Shown piece by piece: positions 53,728 to 63,384 of a stretch of 64,000 nt of DNA. Location of the stretch: contig NZ_JQLN01000007.1 in assembly GCF_000744225.1 (NCBI RefSeq), positions 186,001-250,000 of the forward strand, read 5' to 3'. Origin of the DNA: Kitasatospora mediocidica KCTC 9733. GTDB taxonomy: Bacteria > Actinomycetota > Actinomycetes > Streptomycetales > Streptomycetaceae. The translations under genes were made by a program, and so were the position numbers. The notes under the pieces are model-generated. The model searched no databases. It was not told the origin of the DNA and worked only from the letters and a program-made list of their open reading frames with translations. The first letter of the stretch is position 1. Every line of letters begins with the position of its first letter.

Positions 53728-55617
53728 TCACCGGCTGGCGGTGGCCTTCGCCTTCACCTTGGGCAGCGTGGCGAAGAGCTCGATCCAGAAACGCTGCTGC
53801 TCCGCCGTCGCACCGACCAGGTAGGTCGAGCGCAGCTTCGCCGGCAGCCGGCGGACCAGCCGGGCCACCGCCTCGCGGTGCCGGCGCAGCTGCGACAACT
53901 CGGCGTTGGCGATGGCCTGGTGGACGAGGTCGGTGTCGTTCCCGCCCTCGCTGGACAGCTCGGCGGCCCGCTGCAACCGGGTCTCCCAGGCATCGACGTC
54001 GGCGGCGATCTCCTGGAGGCCGGTCACCGGTCGGCCGGCCAGCCGCTCGGTCAGCGCGGTGAGCGAGACGGGCGCGTACTCGCCGTCCCCCAGGTAGACC
54101 GTGCCCATCTGCAGCGGGAGGTCGTGCTGGTGCAGCTTGATCAGGCGTTCCATGGTGCGCTTGGTGATCCAGCCCCGACCCTCCTCGTCGAGGTCGTTCT
54201 TCCACCACTCCAGGACCGTCTCGGCGACCGGTCCGTAGCGGGCTATCAGCCATTCGTTGGCGGGGATGTCGGCCGGGTCGACGTCCAGTGAGGCGGTGAA
54301 GCGGGTGGCCTGGGCGATGTTGTTGCGGGAGACCAGCAGCTTGCGCCCCAGGTGGTAGGGCGGATTCTGCAGGGCGATCTGCGCGCGCAGGCCCTCGATC
54401 CGGTGACCGGCGATCGACCACTCCTGGGTGATCTCCATCAGCTTGGCGAAGGCCGCCTTGTCCTTGGGGCGGTTGTACTCGTCCCAGATGATCGCCTTCG
54501 GTGCGGGGCCGGTGAAGCTGAGGGCGAGGAGGTTCTCCAAGGTGCCGTCGGGGGTGGGGACCGGCGCGCAGAGGTCCTCGACATTGGTGACCGGCATCGA
54601 GAAGTAGAGCGGCTCGCGGCCCAGGCTCTCCCGGGTCAACTCCCGGACCATTTCGGTCTTTCCGCAGCCGGGCGGCCCCTGCAGCAGGACGGCCCAACGG
54701 TTGGCCAGCGCGGCCCGCAGCACCCGGCGCACCGGATCGGCGATCCGGGCGGGGTTGCGGACGCCGATGGCGTCGGCGATCCGGTCCAGGATCTCGTGCG
54801 TCCGGTCGACGCCTGGCGCACCGGACACACCGGCCGCACCGGACGCACCGGGCTCGGCCAGCCGCAGCCGCTCGCCGTTGACCAGCGGCAGTCCCCAGAT
54901 CAGCGGGAACCCCTCGCGCGCATTGGCGAGAACGTGCTCCAGGGTGCGCGGGGAGAGCAGCTCGCGGACGGCCGGGGTGAGCGAGGCCCAGAGGGCGAAG
55001 ACCGGCTTGAGGTCCCAGTCGGGGTGGCGGGCGGCCAGCACCTGACGCCAGGCGGTGTCATTGGCGGTGATCTTGATGGTCACCATCCGGTCCAGGATGG
55101 CGAGGTCGCTGCGCCGCGCGCTGGTCTCGGCCAGCGACTCGTTGTCGGCGAGGAACACCCCGACGCAGCCGAGCGCCCGCAGGTCGTACTCACCGAGCGT
55201 CCAGTTGCAGGCGATCTGCATCAGCTGGGACTGGATGGTGTCGCCGGCCTGCAGGGAGTCGTCGATCAGCAGCACGAACGGCCGCCCCGGCCGCAACTGG
55301 CTCATCACCAGCTGACGCAGCACCAGTGCGCCCGTCGCCTCGTCCCGGACCGGGGCGTTGGCCAGCAGGTCGTCGGGGGTGAGGTTGGCCGCCGGGACGA
55401 CGACCAGCTGGACGTCCGGACGGGCGGCGGCCAGGTGCGCGTGAAAGGTGGAGGTCTTGCCGATGCCGTGCTCGCCGAAGACCTGCCCGGTCTGGCCCAG
55501 CGCGATCATCGCGTCGATGAACGACTCCAGCCGCGAGGCACCTGTCCAGCCCTCGGGCGGGGCCGGGTAGGTCGCGGTGGCCCGCCAGGGCCGGGCGGGT
55601 GCGGCGGTGCCGGTCAT
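53728..55617 (-). CDS. MoxR-like ATPase with two P-loop domains
   Basis: A 629-residue protein with two AAA modules. The first has GEHGIGKT (48-55) and a Walker B FVLLIDDS (114-121). The second has GPPGCGKT (314-321) and IIWDEYN (376-382). MoxR AAA proteins normally have one such domain and work as chaperones with a VWA partner. Here the VWA-like partner precedes and overlaps by 4 bases. The C-terminal 120 residues are helical. ATG 55617 is set by that overlap. Confidence 0.88.
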   Translation of the reverse strand: MTGTAAPARPWRATATYPAPPEGWTGASRLESFIDAMIALGQTGQVFGEHGIGKTSTFHAHLAAARPDVQLVVVPAANLTPDDLLANAPVRDEATGALVLRQLVMSQLRPGRPFVLLIDDSLQAGDTIQSQLMQIACNWTLGEYDLRALGCVGVFLADNESLAETSARRSDLAILDRMVTIKITANDTAWRQVLAARHPDWDLKPVFALWASLTPAVRELLSPRTLEHVLANAREGFPLIWGLPLVNGERLRLAEPGASGAAGVSGAPGVDRTHEILDRIADAIGVRNPARIADPVRRVLRAALANRWAVLLQGPPGCGKTEMVRELTRESLGREPLYFSMPVTNVEDLCAPVPTPDGTLENLLALSFTGPAPKAIIWDEYNRPKDKAAFAKLMEITQEWSIAGHRIEGLRAQIALQNPPYHLGRKLLVSRNNIAQATRFTASLDVDPADIPANEWLIARYGPVAETVLEWWKNDLDEEGRGWITKRTMERLIKLHQHDLPLQMGTVYLGDGEYAPVSLTALTERLAGRPVTGLQEIAADVDAWETRLQRAAELSSEGGNDTDLVHQAIANAELSQLRRHREAVARLVRRLPAKLRSTYLVGATAEQQRFWIELFATLPKVKAKATASR

Positions 55618-57014
55618 GACGCTCCTGTGGTGACGCGATGGCAGGCCATCTGCGGGTGGTGGTGGTCGGGCCAGTCGGTGCCGCCGTCGGTGATCAGCCA
55701 GATCCACTTGTCGGGCTCGGCCGGGGTGACGGGCGGCGCGTAGCCGTCGGTGAGCACGACGACGGCGTCCGGGCGCTCCTCGAAGCGCCGGCCCTCGCCC
55801 CCGACGGACCGGCCCTCGACATAGTCCACCACCGCCTGGAAACTGGTGCCGCCACCGCCGTGGACCCGCTCACCGGGACGGAACGGCATGACGACGGCGT
55901 CGAAGGAGAGCCAGTGCGCCTCGACGCCGTCGATCCGGCCGACCAGCTCGGTCAGCCAGTCGATGACCGAGTCCGGCATCGAACCGGACGTGTCGTAGGC
56001 GATGACCAGCACCTTCTGCCGGATCGGACCGCGCCGCGAGAGCATCGGCGGATGGCCCAGCGCCGCGAGCAGCGCGCCGCGTTTCCTGGGGTAGACCAAC
56101 CGCTCGCCCTCGCCGAGCTTGCCGGCCAGGACGTCCACCAGCCAGCGCTGCCACCAGTCGACCCGGCCGGTGCGGGTGATCCCTCCGCGCAGCAGCCCGG
56201 CCCCGAGCCGGCCCCAGAGCCCGGCCGTCCGCTCGGAGGCGCCCTCGGTGCGGTGGAGCAGGTCGAGCAGCTCCTGTTCGGCGCCGCGATGGCCGCGCCG
56301 GGCCGCTAGCAGCGCGTTGAGCAGCACGGACGAGCCGACCGCGTCGATCGTCTCCTGGTCGGCGGGCGGCCCGTGGCCGTCCAGGTGCGGGCAGTACTCG
56401 GCCGGCACCGGTGGGTTCCTCATCCGGCTGAGCTCGCTGTAGACGCTCTGGTCGGTGTCGACGAAGGCCGCGTAGTCGACCGGTGCCAGGCCCTGGTCGG
56501 CGAGGTCGGCTTGGTAGAGCCGGTGGATCTCGTACGGGTCGATGCCGACCGGTTCGCCGTCGCGGGTGGGCAGTTCGGTGCCCTGGCCGAGCCTGCTCAG
56601 CGCGACGTGGTTGATGGTCACCTCGGCGGCCAGCTTGAACACCGGGTCGGCGCGCAGCTCGGGATCGACCAGCAGGTGTCGCTGGATCAGGTGCCGCGCC
56701 TCGTGGAAGAGCACGAACTTGACCCCGCGCAGGCCGATCGCGACGAAGAAGTCGGGGTTGTAGAGGAGCAGGCAGCTGCCGTCCCCCGAGGCCACCACGG
56801 CGGCGGTGTCGATGGCGGTGGTGGCCAGCTGGTGGTGGCACTTGGTGTAGAGCCAGGAGGCGACGGCGGACTCGGTCAGGCCGAAGTCCAACAGCGCGGC
56901 CTCCTTGAGGTGGTGCGCCTCGGCCAGCACCTCGGGGGCGGCCGGGCGCCACTGGCGCAGCGCCTGGCGGTCGGTCAGGTCGATCACGTGGGTGGTCGGT
57001 GCGCCGTACGGCAT
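55614..57014 (-). CDS. DUF2201/VWA-like protein with HExxH-type motif
   Basis: A 466-residue protein that joins an N-terminal DUF2201-type domain (YNPDFFVAI, then HEARH at 104-108, which resembles a metalloprotease HExxH) to a C-terminal VWA-like domain (DTSGSM at 341-346, the metal-ion-dependent adhesion site, and VVVLTDGY). Such pairs with MoxR ATPases are thought to remodel protein or RNA-protein complexes. ATG 57014. The gene overlaps the ATPase start by 4 bases. Confidence 0.88.
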   Translation of the reverse strand: MPYGAPTTHVIDLTDRQALRQWRPAAPEVLAEAHHLKEAALLDFGLTESAVASWLYTKCHHQLATTAIDTAAVVASGDGSCLLLYNPDFFVAIGLRGVKFVLFHEARHLIQRHLLVDPELRADPVFKLAAEVTINHVALSRLGQGTELPTRDGEPVGIDPYEIHRLYQADLADQGLAPVDYAAFVDTDQSVYSELSRMRNPPVPAEYCPHLDGHGPPADQETIDAVGSSVLLNALLAARRGHRGAEQELLDLLHRTEGASERTAGLWGRLGAGLLRGGITRTGRVDWWQRWLVDVLAGKLGEGERLVYPRKRGALLAALGHPPMLSRRGPIRQKVLVIAYDTSGSMPDSVIDWLTELVGRIDGVEAHWLSFDAVVMPFRPGERVHGGGGTSFQAVVDYVEGRSVGGEGRRFEERPDAVVVLTDGYAPPVTPAEPDKWIWLITDGGTDWPDHHHPQMACHRVTTGAS

Positions 57015-57463
57015 GGCGGCTCTCCCTTCGGTCCGGACACCTCATAGGTACCAGGCGGGACTGACACCGGCTCAGGCGCGGTCGCCAGGCCGGCGCGAAG
57101 GCATCGCGCCATCCTCGGCGGGTAAGGGCGGTCACAAGGGATCCGTCAAGACCGCAGACCTTGCGGCCGTGCGGTGTCGGCGGCGCAGGATTTACCGGCT
57201 CTTGCCCTGGGGCAGCCATCGCGGCAGAAGTTCTCACTTCGGCAAAAGGTCAAGCTCTCAACAGTCGCTGTCCAGAAACAGCCGTCACTTCGCCTACATT
57301 CGATCACTTGTGTCAACTCCCGCAACACCCCTGATAGGAATGAACCCGAACGATCGATCGAACGCACACCGTGCCGGCCCGTCCAACTCGGCTGCCCACG
57401 GGCGGTTCTGACGATCGCACGCGCATCGGGGGGACACCGATTCCACATCAGGGGGGCACAGCC
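57015..57463 (+). other. Intergenic region, VWA-like gene to melC1
   Basis: 449 bases between divergent genes. The part from about 57220 to 57350 is AT-richer than its surroundings. TTGTGT (57308-57313) and GATAGG (57333-57338) could be a -35/-10 pair for melC with a 19-base spacer. I see no gene here. Open frames in this stretch have no ribosome site. Confidence 0.4.
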
Positions 57464-57877
57464 ATGTCCGAACAGAGCACCAGTACCGATCTCACCCGCC
57501 GCCGGATGCTCCAGGGCGCCGTGGTGGCGCTGACCGCCGCCACCGGAACCGTCGTCCTGGGCCTGACCGGCCCGGGCGCGGGCTCCACCGCCGCCGCCGG
57601 CCTGGAGGGCGACGACAGCTTCGACGAGGTCTTCCAGCAGCGCCGCATCCAGGGCATGCCGATGGCCGCCGGGACCGCGATGCCGAGCGGCCACCAGCAC
57701 GGCGCCATGGGCTACCAGGTGCTGATCGACGGCCGGGAACTGCACATGATGCGCAACGCCGACGGCACGTGGATCAGCGTGCTCGACCACTACCGGACCT
57801 TCAGCACGCCGCGCGCGCTGGCCCGTTCGGCCGTCATCGCGCTGCACGGCGCCCAGCTCGTCCCGATCTCCGTCTGA
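57464..57877 (+). CDS. melC1: Tyrosinase cofactor/caddie protein MelC1
   Basis: A 137-residue secreted cofactor. The Tat signal is TRRRMLQG followed by a hydrophobic stretch and AAAGLEGDD. The C-terminal His/Tyr-rich part (SGHQHGAMGYQVLIDGREL) is typical of MelC1, which binds apo-tyrosinase, delivers copper and carries the enzyme out through the Tat pathway. It lies 50 bases before melC2. ATG 57464 has a GGGGGGCA-type site. Confidence 0.95.
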   Translation: MSEQSTSTDLTRRRMLQGAVVALTAATGTVVLGLTGPGAGSTAAAGLEGDDSFDEVFQQRRIQGMPMAAGTAMPSGHQHGAMGYQVLIDGRELHMMRNADGTWISVLDHYRTFSTPRALARSAVIALHGAQLVPISV

Positions 57878-57927
57878 CCGCCCCGGCACGTCCAGGCCCG
57901 CACCCGACCCATTCACCCGGAGGACCC

Positions 57928-58755
57928 ATGGCAGTGCGCAAGAACCAGGCGACCCTGACGGCCCAGGAGAAGCGCGGCTTCGTCAACGCCGTGCTCGAAC
58001 TCAAGCGCCAGGGCGGTTACGACACCTTCGTCAGCACGCACAACTCCTTCATCATGAGCGACACCGACGACGGCGAGCGGACCGGCCACCGGTCGCCGTC
58101 CTTCCTCCCCTGGCACCGCAAGTTCCTGCTCCAGTTCGAGCAGGCGCTTCAGGCCATCGACGCGACCGTGGCCCTGCCCTACTGGGACTGGACGGCCGAC
58201 CGCACCACCGACGCCTCGATCTGGGGCGCGGACTTCCTGGGCGGCGACGGGCGCAGCAGCGACGGCCAGGTGACGACCGGTCCGTTCGCCTTCAGCGGCG
58301 GCAAGTGGCCGGTGACGGTCAGCCCGGACAGCCGCAACTACCTGCTGCGCTCGCTCGGCGCCGGCACCGCCGACCTGCCCACCAAGGCGGACGTGGACGG
58401 CGTGCTTGCCCTGTCCGACTACGACACCCCGCCGTGGAACAGCTCCTCCGACGGGTTCCGCAACAACCTGGAGGGCTGGCGGGGCGTCAACCTGCACAAC
58501 CGGGTGCACGTCTGGATCGGCGGGAACATGAGCACCGGCATGTCCCCCAACGACCCGGTCTTCTGGCTGCACCACTGCTTCATCGACCGCCTGTGGGCCG
58601 GCTGGCAGGCCCGCCACCCCGACCAGGGCTACCTCCCGGCCGACCGCACCCAGGACGTGGTGTCCCTCAACGACACCATGAAGCCCTGGAACGACACCGC
58701 TCCGGCCGCGCTGCTCGACCACACCCGCTTCTACACCTACGACAGCGCCTACTGA
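57928..58755 (+). CDS. melC2: Tyrosinase MelC2
   Basis: A 275-residue type-3 copper enzyme that oxidises tyrosine to dopaquinone and starts melanin. All six copper ligands are present: His38, His54, His63 (CuA) and His190, His194, His216 (CuB), the same numbering as in known Streptomyces tyrosinases. It has no signal of its own and is exported with MelC1. ATG 57928 follows GGAGGA. A hairpin terminator follows. Confidence 0.97.
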   Translation: MAVRKNQATLTAQEKRGFVNAVLELKRQGGYDTFVSTHNSFIMSDTDDGERTGHRSPSFLPWHRKFLLQFEQALQAIDATVALPYWDWTADRTTDASIWGADFLGGDGRSSDGQVTTGPFAFSGGKWPVTVSPDSRNYLLRSLGAGTADLPTKADVDGVLALSDYDTPPWNSSSDGFRNNLEGWRGVNLHNRVHVWIGGNMSTGMSPNDPVFWLHHCFIDRLWAGWQARHPDQGYLPADRTQDVVSLNDTMKPWNDTAPAALLDHTRFYTYDSAY

Positions 58756-58780
58756 TCCGTCACGCTCCTGCCACTCCACC

Positions 58781-58813
58781 GGGGTCGGTGCCGCCATGGG
58801 CGGCGCCGACCCC
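58781..58813 (+). terminator. Hairpin terminator after melC2
   Basis: A 15-base stem (58781-58795 and 58799-58813) with one G-T wobble and a 3-base loop ATG lies 25 bases after the melC2 stop. Confidence 0.8.
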
Positions 58814-59390
58814 TTCGGCGATTGGCCGAAACCGGTCCCCCGGTCCGGCGCGAACCCCTCCCGTCCGGTCGCCTCCGGGCCGACCGGCCGGGCCGGGCGG
58901 GCAGGGCCGTCGCCGGACCGAACATGTCGGTGTCCGGTCAACCGCCACCGCCTCCGGCCTGCCGAGTCAAGCCGACGCCAATGGATCTCCCAGCCCGCAC
59001 CAAGGGCCCACCCACTCTCCCCGACGGATCGTCAATCCCGCGTTTTCACAGAGAATTCTTATTGGCCAACCCTTGACGCACATCTGTCGTCCACGGGCTG
59101 TTTCCTGTCACGATTCCCCCGGCTGGAGCTGAGCGGGTCCCCACCCCCCGGCACAGTCGCACCGGAACCGCCGACCCGGGCACGCCCTTCGGCCGTTCCG
59201 TTTCCCGTACCACCCCCTTGCACGACTCTTTGCCTGTTGTGTACGTCGGCGGGCCCCGGTGACCCGGGCTGCCCGGCCGAGCTCCGCGCGCCACCCCCAC
59301 CATCGTTCCGCGCGCTGCGCCGCAACCCCGCGGCCGGCATCTCCGCACCGGCCCGCGACCCCGCGCGGCCGGTCGGCTAAGGAGTGCGAA
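58814..59390 (+). other. Intergenic region and leader of the M4 protease
   Basis: 577 bases without a supported gene. TTGACG at 59073-59078 is a possible -35 box, with a poor -10. The leader to the protease would then be about 290 bases. No strong repeat is seen. Confidence 0.4.
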
Positions 59391-61727
59391 TTGCCTCGCC
59401 ACATTCATGCCCGGACAGCCCTGGCCGCGATAGCCGCGACCACCGCCCTGCTCGCCACGGCCGTCCCGGTCAGCGCCGCCCAGGCCGCCGCCCCGGCGGC
59501 CTCCGGCAGCCCGCAGGCCGCCACCGCCCGCGCCCAACTGCTCGCCGACGCCACCCGGCAGAGCGTCGCACTCGCCCAGGCCATCGGTCTCAGCAGCCAG
59601 GAGCAGCTGGTCACCAAGGACGCCGTGGTCGACCCCAACGGGACCAGGCACCTGCGCTACACCCGCACCTACGCCGGACTCCCGGTGCTCGGCGGTGACC
59701 TGATCATCCATCAGAGCGCCACCGGTGCGACCGAGGGCGTCGACCGCGCCAGCACCGCCAGCCTCGCGGGCCTGAGCACCACCGCGGCCGTCGCGGCTCC
59801 CGGGGCGCAGGCCGCCGCGCTGGCCGCGGCCGCCGGCACCACCCTCGCCGCCGCGCCCCAACTGGTCGTCTGGGCCGAGACCAACACCCCGAAGCTGGCC
59901 TGGCAGACGATGGTCGACGGCAAGCAGCCGGACGGCACGCCGAGCCGCCTCCAGGTGATCACCGACGCCACGACCGGTGCGGTGCTGAGCAAGACCGAGA
60001 CCGTCGAAACCGGCACCGGTACCGGCGTCTTCGTCGGCCAGGTCAACCTGACCACCGCCCAGTCCGGCAGCACCTACAGCCTGAAGGACGCCACCCGCGG
60101 CGGCCAGTACACCACCGACATGGCCAACGGCACGTCCGGCAACGGCACGCTGTTCACCAAGTCCACCGACGTGTGGGGCAACGGCCAGGCGAGCAACCGC
60201 GAATCCGCCGCCGTGGACGCCCAGTTCGGCGCGGCGGCGACCTGGGACTACTACAAGAACACCTTCAACCGCAGCGGTATCCGCAACGACGGTGTGGGCG
60301 CCTACAGCCGGGTGCACTACGACAGCAACTACACCAACGCGTTCTGGGACGACAGCTGCTTCTGCATGACCTACGGCGACGGTGCGAGCAACACCCACCC
60401 GCTCACCGAGATCGACGTCTCCGGCCACGAGATGAGCCACGGCGTCACCGCCGCCACCGCCGCGCTCAACTACTCCGGGGAGTCGGGCGGCCTGAACGAG
60501 GCAACCTCCGACATCATGGGCACCGGCGTCGAGTGGTACGCCAACCTGGCGAGCAACCCGCCCAACTACTGGCTGGGTGAGCTGATCAACCTCAACGGCG
60601 ACGGAACGCCGCTGCGGTACATGGACAAGCCCTCCAAGGACGGCAGTTCGGCGGACTCCTGGTCCTCCAGCGTCGGCAACCTGGACGTGCACTACTCCTC
60701 GGGCGTCGCCAACCACTTCTTCTACCTGCTCTCCGAGGGCAGCACGCCCAAGACCATCAACGGGTTCAGCTACAACAGCCCGACGCTCAACAACATCGCG
60801 GTCACCGGCATCGGCCGCGACAAGGCGCTGCACATCTGGTACCAGGCGCTCACCGCGCACATGACCTCGACCACCGACTACGCCGGCGCGCGCACCGCCA
60901 CCCTCGCGGCGGCCACCGACCTGTACGGCGCCAACAGCGCCGAGTACAACCAGGTCGCCACCGCCTGGGCCGCCGTCAACGTCGGCTCGCTGCCCACCGG
61001 CGGCGTGAGTGTCAGCAACCCGGGCAACCAGAGCACCGCGGTCGGCACCGCGGTGAGCCTGCAGATCAGCGCGAGCGGCGGCACCGGCGCGCTGACCTAC
61101 TCGGCCACCGGCCTGCCGGCCGGCCTGTCGATCAGCTCCACGACCGGCAAGATCACCGGCACCCCGACCACCGCGGGCACCTCCAACGTCGCGGTCACCG
61201 TGAAGGACAGCGCCGGGGCGACCGGCTCGACCGCCTTCACCTGGACGGTGGGCGGCGGTGGCGGCGGCACCTGCGCCAGCCCGTCCCAGCTGCTCGGCAA
61301 CGCGGGCTTCGAGACCGGCAGCGCCGCGCCGTGGACCGCCAGCTCCGGCGTCGTCGACAACAGCGCTTCGCAGGCCGCGCACACCGGCTCGTGGAAGGCC
61401 TGGCTCGACGGCTACGGCAGCACCCACACCGACACCCTCTCGCAGGCGGTGACCATCCCGGCCGGCTGCAAGGCGACGCTGAGCTTCTGGCTGCACGTCG
61501 ACACCGCCGAGACCGGCACCACCGCGTACGACAAGCTGGGCGTCACGGCCAACGGCACCACGCTGGCGACCTACTCCAACGTGAACGCCGCCACCGGCTA
61601 CGTCCAGAAGTCCTTCGACCTCTCGTCCTACGCGGGCCAGACGGTCACCCTGAAGTTCACCGGCACCGAGGACTCCTCGCTCCAGACCAGCTTCGTGATC
61701 GACGACACCGCGATCACCACGAGCTGA
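59391..61727 (+). CDS. Secreted M4-family metalloprotease with C-terminal domains
   Basis: A 778-residue zinc protease of the thermolysin type. TTG 59391 has AAGGAGT 6 bases before it. There is no ATG near the signal peptide (RTALAAIAATTALLATAVPVSAAQA). A propeptide (FTP/PepSY, about 40-220) precedes the catalytic domain with HEMSH at 346-350 and the third ligand in GGLNEATSD. After about residue 530 come an Ig-like repeat (GVSVSNPGNQSTAVG) and a C-terminal jelly-roll-like domain with NAGFETG and FVIDDTAI, probably for binding. A hairpin follows. Confidence 0.93.
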   Translation: MPRHIHARTALAAIAATTALLATAVPVSAAQAAAPAASGSPQAATARAQLLADATRQSVALAQAIGLSSQEQLVTKDAVVDPNGTRHLRYTRTYAGLPVLGGDLIIHQSATGATEGVDRASTASLAGLSTTAAVAAPGAQAAALAAAAGTTLAAAPQLVVWAETNTPKLAWQTMVDGKQPDGTPSRLQVITDATTGAVLSKTETVETGTGTGVFVGQVNLTTAQSGSTYSLKDATRGGQYTTDMANGTSGNGTLFTKSTDVWGNGQASNRESAAVDAQFGAAATWDYYKNTFNRSGIRNDGVGAYSRVHYDSNYTNAFWDDSCFCMTYGDGASNTHPLTEIDVSGHEMSHGVTAATAALNYSGESGGLNEATSDIMGTGVEWYANLASNPPNYWLGELINLNGDGTPLRYMDKPSKDGSSADSWSSSVGNLDVHYSSGVANHFFYLLSEGSTPKTINGFSYNSPTLNNIAVTGIGRDKALHIWYQALTAHMTSTTDYAGARTATLAAATDLYGANSAEYNQVATAWAAVNVGSLPTGGVSVSNPGNQSTAVGTAVSLQISASGGTGALTYSATGLPAGLSISSTTGKITGTPTTAGTSNVAVTVKDSAGATGSTAFTWTVGGGGGGTCASPSQLLGNAGFETGSAAPWTASSGVVDNSASQAAHTGSWKAWLDGYGSTHTDTLSQAVTIPAGCKATLSFWLHVDTAETGTTAYDKLGVTANGTTLATYSNVNAATGYVQKSFDLSSYAGQTVTLKFTGTEDSSLQTSFVIDDTAITTS

Positions 61728-61756
61728 CGCACCGTCACCATCCGTGGGGGATGAAA

Positions 61757-61794
61757 GCTCCGGCCCGACAGCGTCCGCGCTGCCGGGCCGGAGC
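61757..61794 (+). terminator. Hairpin terminator after M4 protease
   Basis: A 17-base stem (61757-61773 and 61778-61794) with one A-C mismatch and a TCCG loop lies 30 bases after the stop. Confidence 0.8.
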
Positions 61795-61834
61795 CGTGCG
61801 TGGGCCGGCCGGGGCCCAGCTCGTACGACGAAAC

Positions 61835-61885
61835 GGAATCGTCATTCCCGTCCGGTACTCTCTCGCGTGGCGGAATGACCATTCC
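61835..61885 (+). promoter_or_regulatory. Duplicated GGAAT-N4-ATTCC operator
   Basis: The sequence GGAAT-N4-ATTCC occurs twice, at 61835-61848 and 61872-61885, 37 bases apart, directly upstream of the MFS gene. The second copy extends to 7-base arms (61870-61887). TetR proteins bind such sites, and the TetR gene follows the transporter. Confidence 0.65.
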
Positions 61886-61917
61886 GCTTTTTCGAGTGAA
61901 GCGGATGAGGGAGTCCC

Positions 61918-63372
61918 ATGGCGTCCGAGAGCCGACGCACGCACCATCAGGTCACCTTCGCGGTCCTCGCAGCGGGTGTCGCCGCCTACGCGCTGCTGCA
62001 GTCGCTGGTCACGCCCGTGCTCGCGACGATCCAGGTGGACCTGCACACCACCCAGTCCACCGTGACCTGGGTCCTGACGGCCTACCTGCTGTCGGCGTCG
62101 ATATTCACGCCGATCATGGGCCGGATCGGCGACATCGTCGGCAAGGAGCGGGTCTTCGTCGCCACCCTGGCCGCCCTGGCGCTGGGCTCGCTGCTGGCGG
62201 CGCTGGCCACCGACATGACGGTGATGATCACCGCCCGGGTGGTCCAGGGCATCGGCGGCGGCGTGCTGCCGCTGGCGTTCGGGATCGTCCGCGACGAGTT
62301 CCCGCGCGAGAAGGTGTCCGGGGCGGTCGGCGCGATCGCCTCGCTGAGTGCGGTCGGCGCGGGCCTGGGCATCGTGCTGGCCGGTCCGATCGTCAACGCG
62401 CTGGACTACCACTGGCTGTTCTGGCTGCCGATGATCCTCACCATCGCCGCCGCCGTCGCCGCGCACTTCTTCGTCCCCGAGTCGCCGGTGCGCACCCCCG
62501 GACGGATCAGCTGGCTGCCCGCCGTCCTGCTCTCCGCCTGGCTGGTGGCCCTGCTGCTCGCGCTCAGCCAGGCCCCCACCTGGGGCTGGGGCTCGGGCAA
62601 GGTGATCGGACTGTTCGTGGCCGCGGTCGTGCTGGCGGCCGGCTGGGTCCTGGTCGAGCAGCGCTCGCAGACGCCGCTGATCGACATGACGATGATGCGG
62701 CGGCCGGCGGTGTGGACCAACAACCTGGTGGCGCTGCTGATCGGCGTCGGGATGTACGCGGTCTTCGCGTTCCTGCCGGAGTTCGTCCAGACCCCGAGCG
62801 CCGCGGGCTACGGCTTCGGCGCCGACATCACCCAGTCCGGACTGATCCTGCTGCCGTCGACTGTCACGATGTTCCTGGCCGGCATGGGCGCCGGCGCTCT
62901 GGCCCGCCGGATCGGCGCCAAGACCGTGGTGCTGCTGGGCTGCCTGGTCGGCATCGTCTCGATGTCGGTGTTCGCCTTCGCGCACGACCACAAGTGGGAG
63001 TTGTTCCTCGGGACCGCGATCATGGGCGTGGGCTTCGGCCTGGCCTTCGCGGCGATGTCGAGCCTCATCGTCGGCGCCGTGCCGCCGGCCCAGACCGGCG
63101 TGGCCAGCGGCATGAACGCCAACATCCGCACCATCGGCGGCTCGATCGGCGCCGCGCTGATGGCCAGCATCGTCACCGCCCACCCCGGCCCCGGCGGCCT
63201 GCCCCGGGCGGCCGGCTACACCCACGGCTTCGCCATGCTGGCCGGCGCGCTCGCGGTGGCCGCGCTGGCCGCGACCCTGATCCCGGTCGCCGCCCGCCGC
63301 ACCGCCACCCCCGCGGCCGGCTCCCCCGGCGACGCCGTCACCGACGCCCGGCCCGTCCACGAGAGCGCCTGA
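61918..63372 (+). CDS. MFS multidrug exporter, DHA2-like
   Basis: A 484-residue membrane protein with about 14 hydrophobic segments. TWVLTAYLLSASIFTPIMGRIGD is the start of the family (helix 2 and the A-motif region). ATG 61918 follows GGGAGTCCC. A TetR repressor gene follows 81 bases downstream, and a duplicated operator precedes the start, so this is a drug-efflux unit. Confidence 0.92.
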   Translation: MASESRRTHHQVTFAVLAAGVAAYALLQSLVTPVLATIQVDLHTTQSTVTWVLTAYLLSASIFTPIMGRIGDIVGKERVFVATLAALALGSLLAALATDMTVMITARVVQGIGGGVLPLAFGIVRDEFPREKVSGAVGAIASLSAVGAGLGIVLAGPIVNALDYHWLFWLPMILTIAAAVAAHFFVPESPVRTPGRISWLPAVLLSAWLVALLLALSQAPTWGWGSGKVIGLFVAAVVLAAGWVLVEQRSQTPLIDMTMMRRPAVWTNNLVALLIGVGMYAVFAFLPEFVQTPSAAGYGFGADITQSGLILLPSTVTMFLAGMGAGALARRIGAKTVVLLGCLVGIVSMSVFAFAHDHKWELFLGTAIMGVGFGLAFAAMSSLIVGAVPPAQTGVASGMNANIRTIGGSIGAALMASIVTAHPGPGGLPRAAGYTHGFAMLAGALAVAALAATLIPVAARRTATPAAGSPGDAVTDARPVHESA

Positions 63373-63384
63373 CCCCGAGGGGCG

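Noticed and set aside
52175..54697. 840-codon minus-strand frame across SDR, ATPase and tRNA-like gene
   Set aside because: Spans two real genes and a structured RNA with low-complexity composition.
59046..61496. 816-codon minus-strand frame over the M4 protease
   Set aside because: Gly/Val/Arg-rich shadow frame. The protease on the plus strand has all motifs.
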